From the NCBI GenBank assembly GCA_030268105.1, contig BSDZ01000011.1, positions 868,001 to 932,000 on the forward strand: 64,000 bases of DNA, given 5' to 3'. Made by a program: the position numbers and the translations under genes. The notes under the pieces were generated by a model that saw only the letters and a program-made list of their open reading frames with translations, was not told the origin of the DNA and made no database searches. This DNA comes from Volvox africanus. Its lineage: Eukaryota; Chlorophyta; Chlorophyceae; Chlamydomonadales; Volvocaceae. Below, piece by piece: positions 50,601 through 62,605 of the stretch (the first letter of the stretch is position 1; each line of letters starts with the position of its first letter).

Positions 50601-53600
50601 GACGGACCTGAGCCTTTCCAATGATACGATGGCCGCGCTTATATTAGCTATGCTGCACCTCTAGATGAACCGAGCATACAGAAGCAGAGAATAGGCTGCC
50701 CCGTCTAATGATGGCAAGAATATCCAGACAGTGATGCGGCAGCTAGTAACTCTTTTCTCTTCACTGCAATGGCCCTGGATGCATTACAGGTGGGAACCTC
50801 GACGCTGTATCCGATTCCCGTGCTTATCAGTAACATGATCACGGAGACGACAGTGGAGAACTCAGGTGGGGCTTGATGTTCGGGTAATGGTGCGATGGGA
50901 GCTGCCATGGTTCTGGGTTACCTGTAGGATCGCCACCTCAATACAACACGACATATTAGCAGCAGCAGCAGGTTCCCTTCGCTCGCTGCTGTGGTTTCCT
51001 TTCCCTGTATTGTCGACCCCTTCGACTTAGCAATGTGAGCCCTGTCCTGATGGAGAGAGCTATCGTGGGTCGTCCTTGCTTAGAAATTTCGCAAACGCAG
51101 GGAGGACTTACGGATTCCTTGAAAGCGCGCAGCTGCAGACGGGTCCGCCTCCTGTCCCAGCATCCCAGCACTGGTCGCGCAAGTCACTGGACCTACACCA
51201 TGATGGGCGCACATGGCCGCTTTCGGCCTTTGGAACTTCGAAAGATCTTCCTTTCTCGGTTTCATCCCGTGTTCAACAGGAGCGGTGCGGCGTTTTTTCT
51301 TCGTGGACGGCCGTCTTGGCTTTAGCGCTCAGTCGCAGGGGCTCCAGGCCGTACAGTACGCTGCCGACATGCAGCTGAATATTGTGCTCAGGCGCTCGCC
51401 GCGGGATTCCATTTACGTTCCACAGCTCACCGTCACGTAAGGACGCCCATATACGAGACGTGTGAACGTGTAGCGCATGTGCATGACCTGCCCCGACAAC
51501 TGATGCTGTGTATACGATATCCGTTGACCGCGTAATGATTCCCGCATTTGTTGATTTAGGAGGGGCTTCACTATCGGCATAATACGCACAACAGTTCCGT
51601 TATAAAGCGTAGCTTGTGCGCATGGGTTTGGATGTTGAATATTTTGCTGTCATGGATCTGCAGGTACAGCGCATGGGAGACCAACACCCTTAGCACCATT
51701 AACCTGGCGAGCGACACAATTAACGCGCAGCGCCCAGCCTCCTTCTCAGTTACGTACTCGAACGAACCCGACCTTAATAGCCGTTTTTGGTAAGTTTATG
51801 ATGACATGCACCATGTGAGCCGATGGGAAGTAATCCTGGGGCTTCGGCTGTGTGGCTACCTGGTACCTTTGACATCGCAAGCTTTGACTCTGTGGCTTAC
51901 GACCAGGTACGCTTGGCAGACGATCCTGATCGTCTTCGAGGTGGTTCTGGCGTTCCCCGCCATGATGTTGTCGTTGTTCCGCTACATTCGCAAAAAGCGG
52001 GAACAAGCGGATCTGGTAAGCTGGGTGGTTCCATCGTCGTTGCCTTAGCAGATGGGGTTGTGTAGCGAGGGTAGTGGGTGTAACAGAGCACAGATGCATG
52101 TGACCGAGTGGAAATATTTGTGTGATGCGCGCTGGGACATAGCCAGCGATCTGCAAGGGCATCTTGATTTACTCGTGAGCACCCAACGCCTTTCGTGTTG
52201 AAGGTAGTCAGCCAGTGAAACGCTAGGGATGGTTTCAGGTGATGCTGCCGCATCCGCGTCTGTCCTGACAGGACTTCTTGGTCTATATCGCCATCAGCTT
52301 CGCGGATATTGGATCCTTTGCGCTCGCCATGGTGCTGCTGGTGGTGTCCCTATACTACCTCATCCTTTACAAGCTGCAGGAAGAGGTAGGTATGTGTGCT
52401 GCGGATCTGTGGGGACGCCCATGTTGGCCACAACTCGCATGGCAATTAAGCGTAACGAACGTCATCCTTTTTTGAAAGTTGATCGAGCTCCCATTCGACG
52501 TATAGGAGCGTCGTATAGAAACTTTTCCGCAGTCGTTGTTTGTGAGGGAAGTCCTCTACTGCTTACAGGTTTACTTCTTGATGCTACCCGACGGTGATCT
52601 CGAGAACTTCAAGATCACGGTCATTCTGGCGATTGTTGGCCAGAGTCTCGGCCTAATGTGGATGCTGTGGCGGCAGGTGCGTGCACTGAGGCGCCATAAC
52701 CAATGGATGCTGCGGGTTTTCGTTGAGTTTCTGGCACCTTGCTGTCCATGCCATGAATGGTCGGACACAGTCACGACCCGATTTACTTGACTTGGCGATC
52801 TGATGGGTAATTTATTTGTTTGCCTCAATATGAGAGAACGGATGCTCGGTGGAAGACTCTTGGGATCCAGTTCTAAGGTTCTGCCTCATCCTAAAACGCA
52901 GCTGCGCACGGACGTCTTCTTCATTGATTGGGAGAAGGCGCGCAAGGTTCTTAGCAAGGAAGGTGCGTAACCACCCTGCTCGGTATGATATTGCTCGGTA
53001 CGACTACCTCCTGGTCTTGTCAGGGGAGGAACATGTTGCGGTTTAATCTCAGCAACACGCCACGTGTGATTTGACTCCGGACCTGTCCTTCTTTCCGGTC
53101 ACCGCACAGGTACTCGCGAAGAGCCCGCTCCAGTGAGCTGCTGGCGAATGCTGATGGTGGCCAACGAGTTCAATGAACTGCAGACGGTCCGCGTTTCTTA
53201 CCCGGCCTTCACGCTGCTCATGATGGTGAGGTGTTAAGCCGTGCAGTAAGCCTTTTGACAGCGTCTTGCCCGAGTGACAATGCTCGGGGGGGAAGGGGGA
53301 CAAAAGCGTGTGCACAACCCGTTACCTTTGAAGCATGGATGTGGTTTGGGGTGATGCGATGACCAGTCAATGTCCAGTTTGTGCAACCAGGAAATCTCGA
53401 GAAGAAGGCAGCGTGGGGCTGGGTAAGAAGGAAGTAGGGAACGCATGTAAGGGAGCGCATCTTCGTCTCCCGTGTTACCGTGCGACCAAGCAAAAGGTAT
53501 TTGGTTGGTTTGCCCCATCATATCCTGGCGACATGAGAACTTCATAAGATACGGATATACAGTATGATGACCCGGAACGGACAGTTGTAAGATGTCCATC

Positions 53601-56130
53601 TGGATCCCTTGTCACTGTTCACACAATGAACCTGTCCTTGTGAATGCCCCTCCTTTGCAAGCATCGTAATACACCTCTTTGCTTTTTCACTGTCAGGTCA
53701 TGATTCTGGAAGGAGCCAACTTTATCGCAGCGGCGGACGTGACACCTGACGCTAGCGACTACCGAAACTATTACGGCGTGACCACCTCCATCATCCTGCG
53801 CTTCGGAGTGGAGGCCTTTCTCTTCCTGGTGCTCTTCCTCGGCCAGGTCGGCGGGTGCTGGCTGGAGCCTTGCAGGGCTAGGAAGCGGTCTGACCGCCCG
53901 GGACCTGGAGGACCAACTGCACAGACAAGCGAAAGCTGCTATCACGGCAGCAGGGTTTTAGGAAGATTCCTTCTCGATTACGGGGTTCTCGCCTGCCCCA
54001 GCCACAGCATTCGCACATGCCAGTTGGCCACTGTATGCCATGTCGGGGCAGCTTATACTTTTATCTCGTGTATACTGCCATATCGTAGCCGTGGACGCCC
54101 TTTGCATTATCTTGCCATGGTTCATGCTGTCTCCCCGCAGTACTTGTTCAAGCGCCTGTTGTACTACCCGTACATAGCCAACCCGGTGACGCAATTCGTC
54201 GACCTAATGTTTCTAGCTAACATATCTACACTCATCTTCGATGACATGCATTCTGGCTACTATATCCACGGAAGGAACCAGGCCCAGCACTCGGATACAA
54301 CGCTTAGGTACGCGTGCGACAGTATCCGTGCTCACCAGCAATGTGAATTGCCTGGTGCTGGCAGGTCTTCAGGTACCTTAACCCTGAGTGTCGTTCCTCA
54401 TATAGTTCTCAACAGCTTTTCCCTTGCCCAGCATCGCTGTTGCATCCCCGTACAGCACATAACCTGTGACCTGTGGCAAACTTTGGCGTGCATTAAAACC
54501 TGTTAGGGAGCTTAACCAGGAGCTGCTGAAGGAGGAGGAGGGCCTCACCGCCCAGCGCGGCCTGGTCAACTCTACCGCTAACCCCAAGCTCGCTGATAAC
54601 CAGCACTTCCTCATGTACATCACCGACGCAATTCGGAAGACGTACGATGCCAAGATGCTGCAGCTTGTGCAACAGGTGTGGGCATCCGTAATCGTGATGT
54701 GTTGGTGGCTATTATGGGTGTGTTGATTGCTGGTTCGGTGCCCTAGGTGAGGGGACCAGGATGAGCAGTATGGACGGCCAAGGAGCACCATGGGGGGGGA
54801 GAACTTAATTGTCCATTTCCTCACCTTGGGGACAGGGTGTGTGCCACCGTTGCAAACTGAGAATGTTAAAGTCAGCAAAGCGCCCGGCCCCTCCATGGGC
54901 CGTATTGACCGATCTGACTTTCTACCGTATATGAGTGTTGCTCACTCTCGTGATATGGCCGACGAGCACATTTCGAGAATGTTTCTTTGACTGAACATGA
55001 TGGGGACGGCCACAATGGCCATGGCCCCGCAGTTCCCCAAGGCCACCCGCATTTGAGGGCTCTGTTCGGTTTTATTGCCGCCTCCGGCTGTTTTTGTGCA
55101 ATTACCCCACAGGCCACAAGTGACGCGCGCAACCGTAAGGGCGTAGTGAACACATTTTTGCGCGGTAGCGGCCGCCAACGTGATGCCGTTCTCAGCGCCT
55201 ACCAAGACCTGATGCTCCTGTTTAAGCAGATGATTGAGGACGTGGAGCGAAACCAGGCAACGCAGGTGGGCGAGGATGCCGACATTAAATACAACCGACG
55301 CATCGGCCAATGTGGGACATCCACACACGCTGGGTCCGCTGTGCAGAGGTATCGGAGAAGGGCCCTGACGTATCATGTACTACGGCGCGACTTGACGCGG
55401 CGTGATGTGAAGCTGATGAAAAGACGTAAACAATTAGTTTTCGTAAACAAGAGGGTGCATAGGCCATGGTCGCAAGGCTGATGCTTCTCCTGCCTCCTGC
55501 CTCGCTTGATCTCGGATAGTGGTGCCCTTCTCGCCCCGGCCCGCAACTCCCGCAGGTATCCGACCCCACCTACCTACAGATGATCCTGCAACTACCGCCG
55601 GAGAACGCGCAGAATAACCCCGCCTTCGTGCATGATTATTTTTCGTCCTTCACGACCACCATTTTCATTGGCAATGAGGTAATATGAGAGTGCAAAATGG
55701 TCGAGCGCGCCACATCATGGCCCCTCGTGCTGTGCTGAGCTTTTTGCTTTGGTGGCTTTGGATTGATGTTTTTGGCCGTCGCGACCGCGCCGACGATGAA
55801 TATGTTAGCTGGCGTTGTCTGCCATCAGGCAAAGGCACGGCCGGCAGTACCCAGCTCCCGACGGGGAAGGCCTGTGACCCTGTGTGCCCCTGCTTCCCGC
55901 CATGCAGTTGCTTAGGCCCCTTTCTTTGTGTCTTCGTCTGATTACAACAGGTCCGACTGTACGTGTACGAGGCGCTATTCTTCTGTGCTATCGACATGTC
56001 GCTGCGGAACGTGGCCCTGTCAGCACTGTTGACTTTCTTTATGGTCCGCGTGGTGTCATACCTGCGCGCTATGTTTGGGGAGGACAACCTTTCGCAGAAG
56101 ACCCTGGTGGACCGTCACTTCCTGATCTGA
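47662..56130 (+). CDS. TMEM67: Meckelin (TMEM67/MKS3), ciliary transition-zone membrane protein
   Basis: Twenty exons: 47662-47820, 47912-48274, 48550-48728, 49244-49435, 49878-50039, 50332-50446, 50790-50865, 51280-51436, 51664-51789, 51907-52015, 52272-52385, 52569-52676, 52902-52962, 53110-53225, 53697-53846, 54141-54307, 54507-54675, 55113-55265, 55556-55678, 55951-56130. All phases close to 992 residues; human meckelin is 995. Meckelin is a Frizzled-like receptor of the MKS module that gates cilia. Visible: signal peptide (MTAEVWFSLVVYLGLLKLQT), Cys-rich region (NFFDISSLQCASCPN, FQRCVLCPTG), PASFSVTYSNEPD before the first membrane helix, several transmembrane segments (FLVYIAISFADIGSFALAMV), TDVFFIDWEKAR, MVANEFNELQTVR, FLANISTLIFDDMHSGYYIH, and the terminal NLSQKTLVDRHFLI, matching the animal C-terminus. 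The first Cys-rich region is shorter than in animals. Confidence 0.96.
49049..49149. repeat. Polypyrimidine CCTCCTTGCC-type microsatellite
   Basis: An imperfect run of CCTCC/CCTTG units ending in a C tract occupies the meckelin intron 48729-49243. Confidence 0.85.
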
Positions 56131-58952
56131 TCAGGGTCGTTCAACGTGCGAGTCTGTGTCTGCTAGCACAGAGCTGGGGAAAATCCTCAGTAGACGGGGA
56201 GAATCATCTAGATTAGTACGGACAAGTAGCAATAGCTACTCGCCGCCATCTGCGGCGTCATAATTAATGATTGCTTTTCTGCAAGACTGCATGAATGTGA
56301 TTGCACTTCTCTTTTATTTCGCGGTGGAGCCGTGTGCATATTGTGGGAGCATTGTTAACCGTGTCTGGCTTGGGTTTCAACAGCAACGAATGTGAATCCT
56401 TTATTATCCCCCTGGGAACCAATATGCAACAGTGCCTCAATCCTTGAGACGATGGCTGAGCTGACATGTGTCTAGGTAACATTCTGCCCGCGTTGAGTTT
56501 AAGCTGCTGTTGGGAGGATTATATTTGGGACGGGGGTTAAAGCCTTCGAGGGTATCCAATATCTAATCTACCGCAAGGCACCTGAAACTTGGCGGTCGCC
56601 GGGATGCTGCCAGGGAGTTTCAGATGGCGGCGATGGTGCTGTCGATAATGCCCCGATTGGAAGATAGCAGTTGGTAGGCTGGAGAAGGCCGTGAATAAAC
56701 AGAAGCCGGCAGGCCACGTGCCCTGATCCCAGATCTCGAGCTTAGGCGTCGTTCATTGTAAGCATGACCCCACGGGATGGGCTGGCTTGCACAGGTAAAA
56801 ACATGACAGGGGGTAAATCCTCGTGCTGTGGCAAGAAGCTTAGCATCATACATAGAAATCCTCTACTTGCCAGGAAGACTCGTACACAGGGGGGTCCCAG
56901 TACACATCCATGGTATCCCGATTAATAAGTGGATCATCGATCTTGTCGCAGATATCGTGCTGAAATTAAGTATCTGGGTTCAAGACGGCGTGCCCCGAAA
57001 CATTGGGTTCTGTCACACCACACATTGGTCGCGTGGGTAGTTGACATGCCGGACGTCAGCGACTTCAGCAAAGCAGCAGCGATTCAAGGACTGTAATGCC
57101 GGTGTTGGAGGGAGAGCAAAACAAAGACACTAACTGGTGCTAACGGTGGTCTACAAGAGCCTGCGACGGCTTCCCACGTTTCAGAAGTCTGTGCGATTTC
57201 CCGTCTCTCGTTTTTTAACACCTGATCGATCTATGTTGAATTTAGATTTCTTAAGCCACGTCGTCCCTGTTACTTATACCACGCAATGTTCGTATTTATG
57301 TGTTCTCAGCCTGCGTGGAGGCTAGTTAACGGGCTGTTGACATACCGACGGTGTAGACATCTGATGAGTTTGGTCAGCGCATCCGAACTCAAACTTGTTG
57401 TGCTTGCAAGCTGCCAGTGATGTTGCCACTCACAGCTTTTATGGGATTTTCATGCCGGAGCCCGAATCCGTGATGCTGTGATAGTCAACATGCTTGCAAC
57501 AAAGATGGTGAATGGGCTGCTCCAGCAACCTGTGTTTGGCGACAACCCTTCACGCACGGGCCCCGGGCCCAAATGTGGCATACCCTGCTGCGACATCCAC
57601 CACACCTCTGCTGTGTGCGGCATTTAAGTAATGTCAAGGTAATCGGAGCCGGCTCCATACCCACCTATACCTATATATGTATACCTATACGGACGCTTTA
57701 GAGAAGCTACGCAGGGAGAGGGGTACCTGGCTGGGACGCTGGGAGGTTGGGAAGGGTCCCTAAGTTATCAGACACGAATATCAGGGGCAGCCATGATAGC
57801 TTAGGGAGGTAGGGGGGCCGGGGAATATGAGGTACGGGTTTGGAGGTATGGGAGAAAATAAGTGCGGGGCTGGAGGGTTGATGGTATACAGCTCGCCTAT
57901 ATCTGCCTAAGCAGAGGCCCAATCGGAAGATGACCATACACGGCCCATCCCAGATACTACCCTTAGACACCCCTCGATACTACAGATCCATGTACAAACC
58001 CAAGACCATTTGCTACCTATAATGGCTGTTAATATGTTGAAGGCTTCCTAAAGTCTTGCCACGGTAATGGCAGTATGGTTCAAGTGGCAGGCATTGGTAA
58101 GCGACGTGATGCGTCTGAGTAAAGGGAAGGTTCATTCAAGCCACACTTGCTTAGTAGCCACTAGTTCATCCTGACGGAATCAGTCCAATCCGTCATGACT
58201 TGGAGGTATATGTTTTCTTTCCTGTCAGCTGTGGAAGGCAATGCGTGCAGGGTGCTCGCTCGTGGACACACAACGCATTCGTTCCGGTCCTGGTCGGGCC
58301 TTTTCAGGTGCGGCAAACACCGCACTCCACGGGCCACGAGATCACCCTACTAAACGGCCGGAGATACCCAAAGAGTCCCGCGGTATATGATACCAGTCGC
58401 CTGCTATCACTCAACTCATGGTGCGCGTAGTTATCGGGACTCCACTGTCGCTCTGTTGTTGTGTTGTTGTATATCCAAATCACAACGCCTTACCCAACTA
58501 CGCATCACACGAAACCACCCTACCTCTCCGCAAGCAAACATGATTTTAACAAAATCATCCACATAGCCCGACGCTCCCTCACCGACATTAGTTCGTAGCT
58601 ATAAGCCAATCAAGTCACGAGTTGGGCCGTAGCTTGAATGCTAGGGTGGGCCCGGGTGCAGATACCTACCATAGACTTACGCGGACACCTACGGAGTATT
58701 GTTATGAAGAAAAGCAGTTCGGCAACTTGCCCTACAGTACACCTTATCATTCAAGGTGTCTGGCTGACCCCACACTGCGGTTCACATAGCGGAATAATAT
58801 GTTATGTACTGGAATTCCTTTTGCACTGGACACCCGGCAGCTCGTTGCTTGGCAAGTCCTATGACACGCAACACGCTGCAGGTAGCAAATGCCGACCCTC
58901 TCATCAGGCACTGATCGGCATCGTCACCATACCACTCAATTAATGACAGGAA
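56131..58952. other. Convergent 2.8-kb spacer without recognised gene
   Basis: It separates the meckelin stop and the RNF25 stop. Frames at 56828-57040 and 58200-58430 on the plus strand are short and carry no convincing domain. 57657-57690 has a CTATACC-like low-complexity string. No transposon termini were found. Confidence 0.3.
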
Positions 58953-61900
58953 CTATAAGTCGGTTCGCCGCTGGCCGCCTCGAGACCGCTGGGCTCGGTG
59001 GACTTTTACCCCTGGGTCAGGGGCGCCAAACCTCCCTTTATCACGATGATTCCCAGCCGTGCTCCCAGAGTCTGTTTCGAGGCCGCAACTGCTCCCAACA
59101 CTGGACCCGCCTACGTTGTTATGACAGCCCTCGACAGCCTTTACAGGCCGCTGCTGTGGTGCCTGACCATCTCTCTGGGTGCTCCCGCCCAACTGACTAC
59201 AGCAGGCACCACAGGACGGTGCCGGGACTGCACAGTCCTTGGGAGCTGAATCGCCTGGAACAGAAGGTTGGCTCGTGAGAGCGTCGGCCCCGGTCCCATC
59301 GGCCCTACCTTTCGTCATGCGGCCCCGGACCTTCACGCCCCGCCTTTGAGCCCCAACGCTGGAAATCGCGGCCCCAACACCGCTGTGTGCCCCCCCAATC
59401 CCCGCCAGTACAGACGCCACCACCTTTGCCGCAGTGCCTGCTGAGTTCTGTTCTGTTGGGTGCCGGGGCATTGCGAAGGCCAATGTTTCTGGGGCAGCAT
59501 CGCCTGCAGCTTGCGTGGCTGCGCACCCTAGCGGCTCCCGCAATTGCCCGCCGCTTTGAGGCTGTTGACGCTGCTGCTGTTGCGCCACTCCCGCGGCTCG
59601 CTGCTGCTGGCATGTCCCAGATTGGTCATTGTGTGACGGCCCTCCCCACCGCGACTGAGACCTTTCACCCATCGCCACGCAAGGCACCTGGGACGCGGTT
59701 GAATCTGAGGATCCGTCACCTCTCTGCATAAGCTCTTTCCGGCGGTCTTCTCCCCCTAAACGGTGGTGCGACCTTGGTCGTGGCTGCGGGCGATGGTGCT
59801 GCTGGCGCCTGGACGGAGCTGGAAGCACCTTCGATTCAGGCTGCATCTGACTGGGCAATTGTTCCTGCTTTCCCTGATCCTGAAGCGCCGGCTCAGACCC
59901 GAGCGTCCACCCAGTAATTGAGTAACACGCTGTCTCGATGAGGCCCCCAGCCGCCCGCTGCCGTTCCAGCACCCGCGCGTGTCGCAGCTGTACCTCTCGG
60001 TAAGCCTCCAGATCCTGGGCGCTTAACCGGTGGCGGCGCGGCTCGCCCGGCAGAGCCGGAGCCAGCTCCAATGACTGCTGTTGGTGATCCAACACCTGAG
60101 CCCCGTGTTGTCCCGTGCACCCTGACGGGGTAATGTCATTCCGGCCGATGCAGGTAAGCGCCACCGGTTCAGCAGCCGCAGTCAGAAGCTCGTCTTGGAG
60201 CTGGTATCCGAGGCTGTCTAACGGTGCAGGTGCGCGGCAGACGGGGCAGCTGGTTTCGTAAACGCCATGCCCGTCGCACGGTGGCAGGCCCTGCTCCTGG
60301 GGGTTACGGATGGCGGCAAAACGGGAAGGGCCATAAAGCCTCGGAAATAAATCTCAGTATGATTAGTTGAACCAGATGTCCACCATCAAGAGCGCAACGA
60401 AGGTTGGCATGGGTCCTGGGGAACCCGATGTATCAAGAAGCTACAACCACCTTCGTACATCTGTGGCTGCCATGACCGTGTATGATCTAGTGATTTAGGC
60501 AAAGGCTATGGTAACCTATGTCAACTGCGACTGTCAACCTGCAACTACGCGCAGTCACACATGACGCAGCGCGCAAGGAAAGCTGACCAAACTGAAATAC
60601 CCAATCCGCATGCACCCATAGGCTCCTCCAATCTGGCCCGCTGCTTTAGTAACCCGGCATCTACCCGAAGAACTGACGCCGCTGATGCCCCCGTATGGTT
60701 GACCAGCTCCCGCTCCTGAGCCTCCAGAGATTTTTGTCGCCAGCACCACCAGGTCCTGTAGCAGCTCCTATTAACGGGTCGGGTACAGCAGGAAACGAAA
60801 GGTACAGACAGACTATTGAACCATCGGGTGCACGAGGAAATCGCATCACAAAGTAAGTGGGCGGGTCCTCCTGTCACGGTCGCGATATCGGAGTAGAATC
60901 TTACATTGAAACCGTTGAGGAGCAAAGCTGTAGACACGGCAAGAAGGGCATATGGACTTGTGGAAGGGGCAGAAACGATAAAAGATACGTTGCCCAGCCG
61001 CGCCCATGCCTAGCCGACAATCGTAAGTCCTCCTTTGCAAGGTTATAGGCCTTCATCCCAAGATAACGTCCTGACCCAAATCCTAAATGATAAGGGGTAA
61101 CCTCAAACCGTGTGCTCTTTCGAGATCACTGCACCGCCGCACCGTTTTCGGCTCGAAAGAAAAGGCCTGCAGGGTGACGAGGTAAGACCTTGAACGACAT
61201 GCAAGGAGTGACACTAGCTCCTGCACTTCGCATGAACTAGAGTTCCCAAACCCTGCCTCGCTTCTAATATCGGCAAATGAACACGGGCTGGTTCATTCGA
61301 CTGCAGGAATATTTGCGCATGCCTTACACCGAAAGACTACTGATACCTCTGCAGAGGCATCCCGCCTTACCTGTGAAATGCATGGTAGCAGGGAAGCCGC
61401 ACCAGAGGCTGCTCGGTAGTATCCTGATGCCCATCCGGATTCGGCACCAAAGATAGATTCGATCGGGGTGGCTCCATAGCATTTAAACAAAAGGCGCATA
61501 AGCCTGCAACAGGGAGGCTTGTCATTGTGAAAGTAAGGCGAAAACCAGTGGGTGGGAAAGATGGCGGAAAGGTCACGGTGGACAGGAGCCCCGTCTCCAA
61601 GCTGAACGACGCCATGGAGGGGTGGGTATCCAGGTTGATTCTTTAGCCTTTGTGAAAAACCATTGATGTTGAGGAAGACGGGAGGCAAGCAAAGATGCCA
61701 GATCCCTCCATGACCGTCGCAGCTTTGCACCGGCCTGGGGCTAGAAAACCCGATACCGGTGCAATGTAACTGCCCAGGGACCATGTCTTCTACACATGCA
61801 TAACCGCGTCTAGTGCAACTGTATGTGGAAGCGAAACATTATGATTGGGACCTCCTGGAGGGCCATCAAGCAATTGAGTGCGAGTAAACTGTGCGCATGA

Positions 61901-62383
61901 GACACATCCCCGAATCGTAAGCGTAAACTGGGGTTCAAATGGGCGCTGTTGTGCTGTACCTTCTGGACGATTATGCTCCGTTATCCAGTCTAGCGCGTGC
62001 TCACAGATTGCTCCCAAGGCCATTTCTCCCGCCAACATAGAGGCCACCCCACATAGCTGCTTCCTCAGCAGGGCAAGCCGGTCATCGCTAATTCCTTTTG
62101 TATCTAGTAATTCAACATGCGGACTGACATCAGGATAACCCAGCGGAACTTGTAAGCGCAATACGCCAGTAACATACGCATCGTGCATATCCACGCCGCG
62201 TGGTGTAAGATTAAGAGATATCATCGCAAGGCAGCCATCATCTTTATCGGGTTCTGACACTGTGACTTCGTTGGCATAGGTGGCCGTCAAAGCCTCAAGC
62301 TCTATCTCCAAAGCACCTTCCATCCGATATACGTCGCCGCTTTCGATGAGGATTTTGAAAACTGAAGAACGAGTAGAGTCCAT
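58953..62383 (-). CDS. RNF25: RNF25-like RWD-RING E3 ubiquitin ligase
   Basis: Four exons, 61960-62383, 61371-61503, 60665-60767, 58953-60296, close in phase to 667 residues. The N-terminal RWD domain shows LEIELEALTATYANEV, VLRLQVPLGYPDVSPHVELL, GISDDRLALLRKQL and CEHALDWITEHN. The RING is split over three exons: LCAFCLNAM, LPCYHAFHRSC plus YRTWWCWRQKSLE, and TSCPVCRAP. The spacing with an insert before the last Cys pair is that of RNF25/AO7, as is the following segment AYREVQLRHARVLERQRAAG. RNF25 works with UBE2D/E enzymes, and in animals acts at stalled ribosomes and in NF-kB signalling; the algal role is unknown. The C-terminal 350 residues are Gln/Ser/Gly-rich low complexity and end in an Arg-rich tail. 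An intron within that tail cannot be excluded. Confidence 0.88.
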
Positions 62384-62605
62384 GAAACCATGGACTGCCC
62401 CCCATAACTGTTAATGGTACGGTAACATCGGCACCCAATTTTTCTACCTTGTAAGTCTTGTTTCATAATGCACATCAGACTTCTTCCTACGTGCGCGTGG
62501 CTTAGCAGCCTGCAGTGGCAGCATAAACATGACACTTAATTCCGCGAGGTTACGACTGACGACCAGCTAGCCCCAGCCCTTTTACACCTCCATCACTTCG
62601 TTCAG
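62384..62605. promoter_or_regulatory. 222-bp bidirectional promoter region
   Basis: Only 222 bases separate the start codons of RNF25 (minus) and the WD40 gene (plus), so the genes probably share one nucleosome-depleted region. No TATA box is evident. Confidence 0.5.

Noticed and set aside
56828..58430. Possible retroelement fragments
   Set aside because: Short frames such as VGPFQVRQ only faintly recall gypsy-type proteins; there are no terminal repeats, integrase or reverse-transcriptase motifs.
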